Positions 16,024 to 24,416 of a stretch of 64,000 nt of DNA are shown piece after piece. The notes beneath the pieces are model-generated. The model had not been told where the DNA came from, ran no database searches, and saw nothing but the letters and a program-made list of their open reading frames with translations. The position numbers and the translations under genes were made by a program. Source of the stretch: an uncultured Eubacteriales bacterium (GTDB lineage Bacteria > Bacillota > Clostridia > Oscillospirales > Acutalibacteraceae); NCBI GenBank assembly GCA_934511365.1, contig CAKSWC010000011.1:1-64000 (forward strand), given 5' to 3'. The first letter of the stretch is position 1; the number at the start of each line of letters is the position of its first letter.

Positions 16024-17568
16024 TTATTTTACTTGGTCTGAAATTGAGATAAGTCCGTTGAACACGCCGACATATGCCGTGCCGTTCGGGCCGATTGTGA
16101 TGGGTCCGTAACTGTTGTTCCAATTCCTGCCCGTTCCGGTAAAGACCTTGTAAACGGTTTCTCCGGTTTCAAAGTCAATCGCGGTGAAGTACCACGCAAC
16201 GGCGCTTTTTGGAATGTCCTTGTTCTGTTCTCTTGTGTAAAGATAAACAAGGCCGCTTTTTGTTGAAAGCTTCGGAACAACGGTGCAGGAGGCTTCACGG
16301 CTTTCCCAAACAACCTCACAGCCGGTGCAGTCGGCGTTCATGTCAATTCTTGTTACGCCGGGATAGCTTGTTGGGTTCCTTTCAAGAAAGCCGGAGCCGG
16401 TTTCCGTGTAATTGTTTTCAACAATGAATGAGCGTCCGTGAGCAATGAGGCTGTTTTCACTGACCGAGTGTCCCTCATCAAAAACGGGCTGAGTGGCAAT
16501 CGTTTCACCCGTGAGCCTGTCATAAATCACAACATTGACCCTTTTGTCTGCGTTGTCCGTGATTGCGCAAAGCTTTCTTACGCTGCCGTTTGAGCAGGGA
16601 ACGTCAAGGAGGGTGGGAGTTGTTCCGCTGCCCTGGTTGATTGCGCCGGGCTTGAGGACGGTTCCGCGGTCATATTCCGTCCGCCATGTATAGCGCGGCA
16701 TTTTGTTTTCGTCAAGGTCAAAGCGATACATCGCCGTGTCTGAAACAATGTACATTCCGTCCTCGGCAACGGCAAAGCTGTTTTGAATTTCCTCGTTTTG
16801 GAGCTTTGTCATGCGGACTTCCTTTGTGTCCTTGTCAATGATTCCAACCTCGCCCGGACGGGTGACGAACCAGATGTTTCCGTCATAATCGGGAACGGCG
16901 TCCGTGATGAAGGAGCCGGAGGGGAGATACGGCATGAGGTCATATTCCTCCTCAACAACCCACTTGCATTTTCCGTCCGTTTCATCAACGCGGAAAATTT
17001 GAACAACATTGTCAGAGTTTCCGATAATCGGCCTGTCGCCCTTGAGCAGGTGACAGTATGCGCCGCCGGAGGTATCGTTTGAAATGACGTCAAAGTTGAG
17101 CGTTTTGAAAAACTCCCTTGTTGAAGCGCGCTGCGGAAGTCTTGTTTCCGCAAGAATTTCAAGCGTATCCGCGTCAAGAAGAAGCAGACGGAAGCCAACA
17201 ACATTTCCGCTGATGCACATGATCCTGCCCTTGCTGTCAAACATAAGCGTTGCAACAAGGCCGCCGAAAACATTCATTGATTTTGATTTGACAACGGGGT
17301 CAACACCAAGCGGTCCGGGATAGGAGTAAGAGCCGGTGTTATAGGAATTTCCGTGCATTCCGTTAACACCCTCGGTTGCAAGCAGGGGGTGCTGCGGAAC
17401 ATTGACGTCCGAAAGGACGTTCGCTTTGGCCGCGCTTCCGTAATATGCCGGGCAGAAGCGCGAGACAAGCGGCTGGCGGATTGCGCCGCCGGGACTGAGG
17501 AAGAACATCAAAAACGCGGAAAGCGCCGAGATGATCTTCAGAAAAACGCCTGAAAAAAATGTTGACAT
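16024..17568 (-). CDS. Exported protein with beta-propeller-like repeats
   Basis: 514 residues from the ATG at 17566-17568, which has GGAGAAAAC upstream. The N-terminus (FFSGVFLKIISALSAFLMFF) is a signal or anchor segment. The rest is made of repeated blade-like units with Asp/Gly turns, such as DYDGNIWFVTRPGEVGIIDK, AEDGMYIVSDTAMYRFDLDE and the last one, IGPNGTAYVGVFNGLISISD. This pattern is typical of PQQ/NHL-type propellers, which often act as scaffolds or bind ligands outside the cell. A strong promoter and a terminator flank it, so it is monocistronic. No enzyme motif is seen and no function can be given. Confidence 0.7.
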   Translation of the reverse strand: MSTFFSGVFLKIISALSAFLMFFLSPGGAIRQPLVSRFCPAYYGSAAKANVLSDVNVPQHPLLATEGVNGMHGNSYNTGSYSYPGPLGVDPVVKSKSMNVFGGLVATLMFDSKGRIMCISGNVVGFRLLLLDADTLEILAETRLPQRASTREFFKTLNFDVISNDTSGGAYCHLLKGDRPIIGNSDNVVQIFRVDETDGKCKWVVEEEYDLMPYLPSGSFITDAVPDYDGNIWFVTRPGEVGIIDKDTKEVRMTKLQNEEIQNSFAVAEDGMYIVSDTAMYRFDLDENKMPRYTWRTEYDRGTVLKPGAINQGSGTTPTLLDVPCSNGSVRKLCAITDNADKRVNVVIYDRLTGETIATQPVFDEGHSVSENSLIAHGRSFIVENNYTETGSGFLERNPTSYPGVTRIDMNADCTGCEVVWESREASCTVVPKLSTKSGLVYLYTREQNKDIPKSAVAWYFTAIDFETGETVYKVFTGTGRNWNNSYGPITIGPNGTAYVGVFNGLISISDQVK

Positions 17569-17602
17569 AATGTTTTCTCCTTTTGTTTTGATTTTCAAAG
17601 AG

Positions 17603-17631
17603 ATTATACACATATTACCGATATTTGTCAA
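17603..17631 (-). promoter_or_regulatory. Promoter of the beta-propeller gene
   Basis: Minus strand: TTGACA (17631-17626), 17-bp spacer, TATAAT (17608-17603), both exact consensus. Confidence 0.85.
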
Positions 17632-17684
17632 ATTATTTAAAAAGAGTTAAATTCGTCTGCCTTTCGGCTTTTGAGCGGCTGCTG

Positions 17685-17713
17685 TTGACTATTGCGGCCG
17701 TTTATTCTATAAT
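17685..17713 (+). promoter_or_regulatory. Promoter of the C39-like peptidase and GPH transporter genes
   Basis: TTGACT (17685-17690), 17-bp spacer, TATAAT (17708-17713). Confidence 0.8.
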
Positions 17714-17748
17714 TGGAAGTGTATAAAAAGCTGAAAGGGAGAAGAGCA

Positions 17749-18294
17749 ATGCTTGAAAAAAAGAATTTTTATCATAACGTACTTATCAATCTGCCGGACG
17801 ATTACCTCAACGGGCAGGATGCGGGCGAGCTTTCAAAGCTCAAATACGGGCTTTATTCGGTCGGCTGGTGCGGGTGCGAGATGATTGCCGTCTATAACGC
17901 TGCGCGTGACCTTGGTGTAAAAACGACTCTTCCGCGCGTCTGCTATGAGATGTATCCGAAGTCAAGCATAATGATGGGCTTTTTCGGCTCAAATGTCTGC
18001 GCGCTCGGAAAGTTTTTTGACGCGCGGAACATTGACTACCGCTCAACGTGGGATTACAACACTTTCTTTAATGAACTGCCCCATTGCCAATGCGGAATCC
18101 TTTCCTTTTGGAACCACAGGCGCATTTTTTCCTCGCTCCACACTGTTATGGTGAAATATATCGACGGAAAAATTGTTGTTTTCAACAAGTCTAACAAAAG
18201 AACCGAACCCGTTCCGACCGAAAACAGACATGGCGTCACAAGCGAAAAACTCTTTATTAAGGGTTACCTTTTTGAAAATGGCGCAAAGGAGTAA
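17749..18294 (+). CDS. C39-like papain-fold cysteine peptidase domain protein
   Basis: 181 residues from ATG 17749 (GGGAGAAGAG upstream). The layout of a papain-like peptidase of the C39/BtrH-like group is visible: a GLYSVGWCGCEMIAVYNAAR block with candidate catalytic Cys43, then His131 in SSLHTVMVKY and Asn146 in KIVVFNKSN, spaced as in C39-like enzymes. There is no signal peptide, so it would act in the cytoplasm. The stop lies five bases before the start of a GPH-type transporter, indicating one operon. C39-like domains process peptides or act on aminoacyl or acyl-carrier substrates; the natural substrate is not evident. Active status depends on whether Cys43 is the nucleophile. Confidence 0.65.
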   Translation: MLEKKNFYHNVLINLPDDYLNGQDAGELSKLKYGLYSVGWCGCEMIAVYNAARDLGVKTTLPRVCYEMYPKSSIMMGFFGSNVCALGKFFDARNIDYRSTWDYNTFFNELPHCQCGILSFWNHRRIFSSLHTVMVKYIDGKIVVFNKSNKRTEPVPTENRHGVTSEKLFIKGYLFENGAKE

Positions 18295-18299
18295 ACCGG

Positions 18300-19874
18300 A
18301 TGATGGAAAAAACAGGGAAAAGGAGCCTGCTCTCCTCGCTCAAAAGGCTCATTGGCGTTGAGGAGGGAACAAAGCTTGCGCCGATGCTCGGCTATAACTC
18401 CGCAATCTTTTTCACCGGCGGCGGAATGTATGTTATCTCGACCTATCTGATGCCGTTTTTAACGGACGTTGAAAAGCTTTCCCACGTTCAGTACGGCATG
18501 GTTGCAATGTTTTCCTGCATTTGTGACGCCGTTACGGATCCGCTCATGGGCATAATCACAGACAGAACGCGCAACAAACTCGGCCGCCACCGGCCATATC
18601 TGCGCTGGGGAGTTATTCCGGCCGTTATTGCGTACTTTTTGATGTGGAATTCGTTTGGAATTTCCGCTTCCGGAAACTCAACAAAAACAATGTGGTGGTA
18701 TATTTTTGCCTATATGCTTTATAAAACGGTTGCAACCTTCATCACCGTTCCGCACACGGCAATGCTTCCGCAGATTGCGCCGACATATAACCTGAGGACT
18801 CAGTTCAACGCGGTCAAAACCGTTCTTGACGCGGTTGCAAGCTATTCCTCGTTCGCCATTGCGGCAATGATCCTCGGCGGAATTGACGGAATTTTCAACA
18901 CGCCGACCTTTTCTCCCGAGCATAGAAGCCGCTTTTTGATAATGGGCATTGTTCTGAGTCTTTGGACGTCGCTGCCGCTGCTTATTACATTCAAAACAAC
19001 AAAGGAGGAAAGCTCAGAAAACCAGGTCAACGAACCGTTTGATTTCCATTCCTTTGTTTATCAGTACAAGTGGGTAATTAAAAACCGCGTTTTCAGGAAG
19101 TATTTCATTTTCGGCTTTTTCATTCTTCTTGCGTCGGCCTTTTCCTCTCAGTGCTTTTATTACTACCTCAAGGCCGTTATTGACCAGCAGAAGAGCTATT
19201 CAATGCTGGTGCTCGTCAGCGGAATCGGCGAAGCCGCAGGCTTTCTTCCGGCCTACTTCCTTTCAATCAAAAAGAGCAAACAGCTCCCGGCGAGGGTGTT
19301 TGTTCCGGTTGCGGCCGGTGCTCTTTTGCTTGCGTGGTGCACAAAATCGCTCGGCAACCCGGCAATAATCTTTATTGTTGAGTTTTTCTATGGTCTTGGT
19401 CTTGCCGGAATGGCGAGCGTTCAAAGCAATATTCTTCCCGACGTTACCGATGTTGACGAAATGCTCACCGGTCAGCGCAGAGAGGGCGTTATTTCAACAT
19501 TTTCAACCTTTGTCAAAAAATTTGTCAGCGGCTTTGCGGCGCTCGGTGTTGGAAGCATCCTTTCCGCGTTCGGCTATAACACGGATCTGCCGGGGAACGC
19601 CCAAAGTCCGCGCGCGGTGTTCGGCGTTTCGGTCTGCTATACGATCGTTCCGGTCTGCTTCCTTGTTATGGCGTTTTTGGTTATCTGCACCTATAATCTC
19701 ACGCGCGAAAAGCACGCGCTTATCCGCGAAAAGATTGCTTTTAAGCATGAACACGGCTATGTTGAGCTGACGGACGGTGAAAAGGCAATGCTTGAAAACC
19801 TCTCCGGCGTTAAGTTTGAAGAGATGTGGCTTGGCGGCGCGGCGCAGAACGCCGAACAAGAAAGCAAATTATAA
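18300..19874 (+). CDS. GPH-family (MelB-like) sugar:cation symporter
   Basis: 524 residues, slightly longer than typical GPH symporters of about 460-500. The family motif is clear: DAVTDPLMGIITDRTRNKLG followed by RHRPYLRWG near residues 78-105. So is TVPHTAMLPQIAPTYNLRTQ, which follows helix 4-5. Twelve hydrophobic segments are readable, and a long basic C-terminal tail follows the last helix. It is coupled to the C39-like gene with a 5-bp gap and shares its promoter. Substrates of this family are glycosides, glucuronides or related sugars with Na+ or H+; here the partner gene suggests a glycopeptide or peptide-linked compound, which is inference only. Confidence 0.85.
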   Translation: MMEKTGKRSLLSSLKRLIGVEEGTKLAPMLGYNSAIFFTGGGMYVISTYLMPFLTDVEKLSHVQYGMVAMFSCICDAVTDPLMGIITDRTRNKLGRHRPYLRWGVIPAVIAYFLMWNSFGISASGNSTKTMWWYIFAYMLYKTVATFITVPHTAMLPQIAPTYNLRTQFNAVKTVLDAVASYSSFAIAAMILGGIDGIFNTPTFSPEHRSRFLIMGIVLSLWTSLPLLITFKTTKEESSENQVNEPFDFHSFVYQYKWVIKNRVFRKYFIFGFFILLASAFSSQCFYYYLKAVIDQQKSYSMLVLVSGIGEAAGFLPAYFLSIKKSKQLPARVFVPVAAGALLLAWCTKSLGNPAIIFIVEFFYGLGLAGMASVQSNILPDVTDVDEMLTGQRREGVISTFSTFVKKFVSGFAALGVGSILSAFGYNTDLPGNAQSPRAVFGVSVCYTIVPVCFLVMAFLVICTYNLTREKHALIREKIAFKHEHGYVELTDGEKAMLENLSGVKFEEMWLGGAAQNAEQESKL

Positions 19875-19891
19875 TTAAATTGTATTTTCTG

Positions 19892-19921
19892 TTGACTTAA
19901 AGGGGCAAAATATACTATAAT
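19892..19921 (+). promoter_or_regulatory. Promoter of the dlt-like operon
   Basis: TTGACT (19892-19897), 18-bp spacer, TATAAT (19916-19921). Confidence 0.7.
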
Positions 19922-19999
19922 TACACTACTTGTGTGCGCCGTTTTTTCCGGCGGTGCAGGAAAGTAACCGTTGATTGAATGGGAGTATGAAACTTCATT

Positions 20000-21520
20000 A
20001 TGATTACCAATATTCTTGATTACCTTGAAAACAGCGTTTCGCTCTATCCGCAAAAGGTTGTTTTTTCAGACAGCAAAAAGGAGATCACCTATTCCGAACT
20101 TTATAAAAACGCCGTTTGCGTTGCGTCTGCGCTGATTTCAAAGGGTATCCAAACCAAAGGGGCTGTTGTTGTTTTCATAGACAGGAACATTGAAAGCCTT
20201 GTTTCCTTTATGGGAACGGTGATGAGTGGAAACTTCTATGTTCCCGTTGACCGCTCTCTTCCGGCGCAGAGGGTCAAGCTTATTTTTGAAACGCTCAACC
20301 CGAAATGTGCAATAATTTTTCAAAAAGACAACAAAATGCTTGATGAAATCGGCTTCTCCGGTGAAAGGCTGCTTTTTGAGGAAGCTGTTTCTTTCCCGGC
20401 GAATGAGGCGGAAATTCAAAAACGGCGCAGCCATGCCATTGACACCGACCCGCTTTATGCAATTTTTACCTCAGGTTCAACGGGTGTGCCCAAGGGCGTT
20501 CTTGTTTGCCACCGCTCGGTTGTTGACCTGATTGAAAACTTTGCGGAAACATTCTCTTTTGATTCAACCTGTGTTTTCGGCAATCAGGCGCCGTTTGATT
20601 TTGATGTTTCCGTCAAGGATATCTATTCCACGCTGCGCAACGGCGCAAGTATGCACGTTATCCCGAAGCTTTTCTTCTCCTTTCCCGGAAAGCTCATTGA
20701 CTGCATAGGAGAAAGAAAAATCAACACAATTATCTGGGCAACCTCGGCGCTGCGCATTGTTGAAAACCTCAACGCTTTTGAAAAAAAGGTTCCCTTGTCG
20801 CTGAGGACGGTCATGTTCTCCGGTGAGGTTATGCCGAACAAGGTCCTCAATTATTGGCGCGAAAAGCTCCCGGAGGTTCATTTTGTCAATCTTTACGGCC
20901 CAACGGAAATTACCTGCAACTGCCTTTATTATAAGGTTGACAGACCGTTCAAAAATGAGGATGCGCTGCCCATCGGCGTTCCGTTCAAAAACACGGACAT
21001 TCTTCTTCTTGACGGCGACACGCTCATTGAAGAACCCGGCGTTAAGGGGGAAATCTGCGTCAGGGGAACGTCCCTTGCTCTCGGCTATTACAACAATGCG
21101 CAAAAAACGGCTGAGGCGTTTTGCCAAAATCCCTGCAACCCTTTCTATCCCGAGCTTATCTATCGCACGGGAGATCTTGCAAAATACGGCGAGGACGGCA
21201 ATCTTTACTTTGTTTCGCGCAAAGACTACCAGATTAAGCATATGGGACACAGGATTGAACTTTCGGAAATTGAAATCGCCGTCAATGCCCTTGAGTTTGT
21301 TGACGCGGCGTGCTGCATATATGACACAGATGAGGAAAAGATTGTCCTTTTCTATCAGTCAAAAGAACCGTGCGACCGTGAGGTTGTTACCGAGGCCGGA
21401 AAAATCCTTCCAAAGTATATGCTCCCCAACAGGATGGTACACATGAACGCAATGCCTATGACAAAAAACGCGAAGATTGACCGAATCGCGTTGAAAAAGG
21501 AGTTCATTGACAATGACTGA
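20000..21520 (+). CDS. AMP-dependent amino-acid:carrier-protein ligase, DltA-like
   Basis: 506 residues, the length of DltA and of stand-alone NRPS adenylation domains. It activates an amino acid as an adenylate and loads it onto a phosphopantetheinyl carrier. Core motifs are present in order: FTSGSTGVPKG near residue 155 (A3), NLYGPTEITCN near 300 (A5), YRTGDLAKYGEDGNLYFVSR near 390 (A7), DYQIKHMGHRIEL (A8), and the catalytic Lys in TKNAKIDRIALKK at the C-terminus (A10). DltA uses D-alanine; whether this enzyme does cannot be told by eye. It is the first gene of an operon whose carrier protein, MBOAT and SGNH proteins follow. Its stop overlaps the start of the GNAT gene. Confidence 0.85.
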   Translation: MITNILDYLENSVSLYPQKVVFSDSKKEITYSELYKNAVCVASALISKGIQTKGAVVVFIDRNIESLVSFMGTVMSGNFYVPVDRSLPAQRVKLIFETLNPKCAIIFQKDNKMLDEIGFSGERLLFEEAVSFPANEAEIQKRRSHAIDTDPLYAIFTSGSTGVPKGVLVCHRSVVDLIENFAETFSFDSTCVFGNQAPFDFDVSVKDIYSTLRNGASMHVIPKLFFSFPGKLIDCIGERKINTIIWATSALRIVENLNAFEKKVPLSLRTVMFSGEVMPNKVLNYWREKLPEVHFVNLYGPTEITCNCLYYKVDRPFKNEDALPIGVPFKNTDILLLDGDTLIEEPGVKGEICVRGTSLALGYYNNAQKTAEAFCQNPCNPFYPELIYRTGDLAKYGEDGNLYFVSRKDYQIKHMGHRIELSEIEIAVNALEFVDAACCIYDTDEEKIVLFYQSKEPCDREVVTEAGKILPKYMLPNRMVHMNAMPMTKNAKIDRIALKKEFIDND

Positions 21521-22346
21521 AATCCACTCGTTTGAAGAACACACGGAAATTATTAAAGCTTTCAGACAAGGGGAGATGCTGCGCTCCAACTGCTATATGC
21601 TTCCGGATGAAATTTACAGGCTTTGTTCTGAGGGCAGGATGTTCGCCGTTCAAAACGATGAATGGCTCTTTGTTCTCTGTGACTACGATGATTATTATTT
21701 GGCCTACTACTATTCTTTCTATTATTCAATGGGAGGAAGCGCAAAAGGACTTTTTGAAAGCACAAGGCTTTCAAAGCCCGTTCTGCTGGATGTGACGTTC
21801 CGCGGAAGAAGCGGAGACAGAGAAACGGTGAAGTCCTTCCTTTCCTGCGGATTGTTCAGCGAATATAAAACATACAAAAGGCTGATTCTTCAGCTCAAAA
21901 AGACTGAGAGCGAGGCGCTCAAAACGGAAATTGCGCCCGGCTATGAACTCTCAAAGACCGCTGACTATGACGATGTTCTTTCCCTTTGGGAGAAAACACT
22001 TGACGAAAAAAGCATCCCTCTTCCGAACAGACACGCTTTCATGCTTATTCAAAACAGCGGCTGCTTCTTTGCTCTCACGGATGAAAAAGGCAGTCTTGCC
22101 TGCGTTCTTGTCTTGAGCCGCAGAGGAAGGAACGCTACCATTGAACACGTTGCCTGTGCTCCGCAGCACAGAAGAAAGGGTCTTGCCGAAAGCCTCATTA
22201 AAACCGTTCTTCAGTTTGCAGAGGATGACGGCATTTCAACCGTGAAACTTTGGGTGGACGAAAAGAATGTTCCGGCTCTCTCTCTTTATGAAAAGCTTGG
22301 CTTCCTTGATGAAAAAACACGAAGCGAGCAGTATATAAAAATATAA
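21513..22346 (+). CDS. GNAT-family N-acetyltransferase in the dlt-like operon
   Basis: 277 residues from ATG 21513, overlapping the ligase stop by 8 bp. The C-terminal half (about 145-270) is a GNAT domain with the acetyl-CoA loop HVACAPQHRRKGLAESLIKT and the following strand TVKLWVDEKNVPALSLYEKL. The N-terminal half has an unusual Tyr-rich stretch (DYDDYYLAYYYSFYYSMGGS) and may be a degenerate second GNAT-like domain. Dlt operons in well-studied Firmicutes have no acetyltransferase. Possible roles are acetylating the carried amino acid or a wall precursor, both inferred from position. No signal or membrane segment is seen, so it acts in the cytoplasm. Confidence 0.8.
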   Translation: MTEIHSFEEHTEIIKAFRQGEMLRSNCYMLPDEIYRLCSEGRMFAVQNDEWLFVLCDYDDYYLAYYYSFYYSMGGSAKGLFESTRLSKPVLLDVTFRGRSGDRETVKSFLSCGLFSEYKTYKRLILQLKKTESEALKTEIAPGYELSKTADYDDVLSLWEKTLDEKSIPLPNRHAFMLIQNSGCFFALTDEKGSLACVLVLSRRGRNATIEHVACAPQHRRKGLAESLIKTVLQFAEDDGISTVKLWVDEKNVPALSLYEKLGFLDEKTRSEQYIKI

Positions 22347-22406
22347 GCAATCTAATCAACAAAATCACTGCCGCAGCGCGGCAAAGTAAAAGGAGTTAAC
22401 GACAAA

Positions 22407-22640
22407 ATGAAAATTAAAGAAACACTTTTGAGCATCTTAAACGACCTTCATCCGGAAATTGATTTTGAAAACGAGGACGCACTTGTTACCAACGGTGTTC
22501 TTGACTCGTTTGACATTGTTTCCCTTGTTGCGGAAATCAATTCGGAGTTTGATATCACAGTCGGCATTGACGAGCTTGAGCCGGAGAATTTTGACTCCGT
22601 TGACGCAATGGTCAAGCTTGTTGAATCGCTTCTTGACTGA
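22407..22640 (+). CDS. Acyl carrier protein, DltC-like
   Basis: 77 residues, the size of DltC (78-80). Helix I is KETLLSILNDL; the phosphopantetheine Ser is S34 in VLDSFDIVSLV, a DS-F/L motif; the acidic helix II ELEPENFDSVDAMVKLVES follows. The protein is strongly acidic, as carrier proteins are. AGGAG precedes the ATG. It would accept the aminoacyl group from the ligase two genes upstream and present it to the MBOAT membrane protein. Confidence 0.9.
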   Translation: MKIKETLLSILNDLHPEIDFENEDALVTNGVLDSFDIVSLVAEINSEFDITVGIDELEPENFDSVDAMVKLVESLLD

Positions 22641-22650
22641 TTTTTGCCTG

Positions 22651-22669
22651 CGCCGCCTTTAAGGCGGCG
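22651..22669 (+). other. Perfect hairpin between the carrier-protein and MBOAT genes
   Basis: CGCCGCCTT-T-AAGGCGGCG (22651-22669) is an almost loopless perfect inverted repeat without a good T-tract. It may act as an RNA processing or stabilising element that sets carrier-protein output relative to the membrane genes. Confidence 0.5.
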
Positions 22670-22755
22670 TTCTGCCTCATAAACGGCGCTCTTTTGCCGG
22701 AAACTTGAATACATAATGAAAGGACAAGGCGGTTTTTCCGCCCCACCGGAAATTT

Positions 22756-24351
22756 ATGACGCTGATATCATTGGATTTTGCCCTTTTGTGGCTTGTAACG
22801 GGCATTCTTTACTATGCCTTTCCGCTGAAAAAGCGGTGGACTGTTCTTCTTGGTTCGAGCCTTGTTTTTTACTTCATAGGCGGAATATCCACCGGATACT
22901 TCATGCTGCTCACAACGGTCTGCATCTGGCTTGTTGCCCTTTGGCTCGATAAGCATAACAACATTCAAAAAGCGTATCTTGCCGCTCATCCCGAACTTAC
23001 GCGCGATGAAAAAAAGCAGTACCGCCTTTCTGTTCAGCATAAAAAGCGCCTCATTCTTGCGCTCGGCCTTGTTGTCTGCTTTGGCTTCCTTGTTTTTCTG
23101 AAGTATTTCAACTTCCTTTCAGGACAGGCTTTTTCAATTCTTCACCTTTTCGGTGTCAAGGCCGCCGCGCCGAAAATCAACCTTGCTCTGCCGCTCGGAA
23201 TTTCGTTTTATACTCTCCAGGCCACGAGCTATATCATTGATGTTTACAGAGGAAAGCTTGCGGCGGAAAAAAATCCGGCAAAGATTGCGCTTTTTGTCTG
23301 CTTCTTTCCTCAAATTATTCAAGGCCCCATCGGACGTTACGGCGCGCTTGCACCGCAGCTTTTTGAGGGCAACCGCTTTGACCCGGTGAAGTTCCGCCAC
23401 GGTCTTGAGCTTGCGCTTTGGGGCGTTATCAAAAAGCTCACCATTGCGGAATATATCGGCCTCATTGCAGACAATGTTTTTGATAATTACACCCAGTATA
23501 CTGGCTTTGTAATTTTCCTCGGTTCGGTTGCATACGGCTTTCAGGTCTATGCGGACTTCTCCGGCGGAATGGACATCATCTCCGGTATTGCCGAAACATT
23601 CGGAATTGAAATGGCGGTCAATTTTGAGCGCCCGTATTTTGCCCGTTCGATTGCGGAGTTCTGGCGCCGCTGGCATATCACGCTCGGCGCGTGGATGCGC
23701 GATTACATTTTTTATCCGCTCTCGCTTTCAAAGGCGTTTGCAAAAATGGGCAAAAAGACAAAAAAGGTTTTTGGAACATATATCGGAAAAATGCTTCCAA
23801 CCTTCCTTGCCTCGTTCATCTCTTTCATGCTTGTTGGAATCTGGCACGGCTCAAGCTGGAAATACATCGCTTACGGCCTCTGGAACAGCGTTATCATAAC
23901 GGGAAGCATTCTTCTTGATCCGGTGTATAAAAAGGTCATTGAGAGGCTGAAAATCAACACTGACGCGTTTTCATGGAAGCTTTTCCAAATTCTCAGGACG
24001 TTTTTCCTTGTCAGCATCGGAAGAATCTTTTCAAGGGCGGCGTCGCTCAGAATTTCGCTTTCAATGCTCAAAAGAATGTTCAGCGAGTTCAATCCCTGGA
24101 TTTTTACGGACGGAACGGTGCTGAACCTTGGCGCTTCCGGAAAGCAGCTGGTTTTGATTTTTGTAATGCTTCTTGTTCTTCTTGTTGTCGGAATCATGCA
24201 GGAAAGCGGAATGAAGCTTCGTAAAAAGCTTGACGAACAGAATATGCTCTTCCGCTGGATATTCATCATTGCCGCCGTCTGCTTTGTTCTTATCTATGGC
24301 GCATACGGTGGTGACTTCAACGCTTCCGACTTTGTTTATCAGCAGTTCTGA
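22756..24351 (+). CDS. MBOAT-family membrane O-acyltransferase, DltB/AlgI-like
   Basis: 531 residues, longer than DltB (about 400) and closer to AlgI/PatA-type alginate or peptidoglycan O-acetylases (about 470-520). About ten or more membrane segments are visible. The family core is PLGISFYTLQATSYIIDVYR near residue 145, EFWRRWHITLGAWMRDYIFY near 300, and the invariant His in LVGIWHGSSWKYIAYGLW near residue 364. Such proteins move an acyl or aminoacyl group across the membrane to an extracellular acceptor. The DltA-like ligase and carrier protein upstream, and the SGNH protein downstream, indicate a Dlt-type aminoacyl pathway rather than acetyl-CoA. The start ATG has only a weak ribosome site. 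Confidence 0.88.
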   Translation: MTLISLDFALLWLVTGILYYAFPLKKRWTVLLGSSLVFYFIGGISTGYFMLLTTVCIWLVALWLDKHNNIQKAYLAAHPELTRDEKKQYRLSVQHKKRLILALGLVVCFGFLVFLKYFNFLSGQAFSILHLFGVKAAAPKINLALPLGISFYTLQATSYIIDVYRGKLAAEKNPAKIALFVCFFPQIIQGPIGRYGALAPQLFEGNRFDPVKFRHGLELALWGVIKKLTIAEYIGLIADNVFDNYTQYTGFVIFLGSVAYGFQVYADFSGGMDIISGIAETFGIEMAVNFERPYFARSIAEFWRRWHITLGAWMRDYIFYPLSLSKAFAKMGKKTKKVFGTYIGKMLPTFLASFISFMLVGIWHGSSWKYIAYGLWNSVIITGSILLDPVYKKVIERLKINTDAFSWKLFQILRTFFLVSIGRIFSRAASLRISLSMLKRMFSEFNPWIFTDGTVLNLGASGKQLVLIFVMLLVLLVVGIMQESGMKLRKKLDEQNMLFRWIFIIAAVCFVLIYGAYGGDFNASDFVYQQF

Positions 24352-24416
24352 TAAATTCTTTAGAAAGGAAAAACACGGATTTTGTGTTATATTTTCCCGT
24401 GTTTCATATATTGCTT

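Noticed and set aside
20564..21250. 228-residue frame opposite the AMP ligase
   Set aside because: Antisense to a gene with all adenylation motifs; no start signal.
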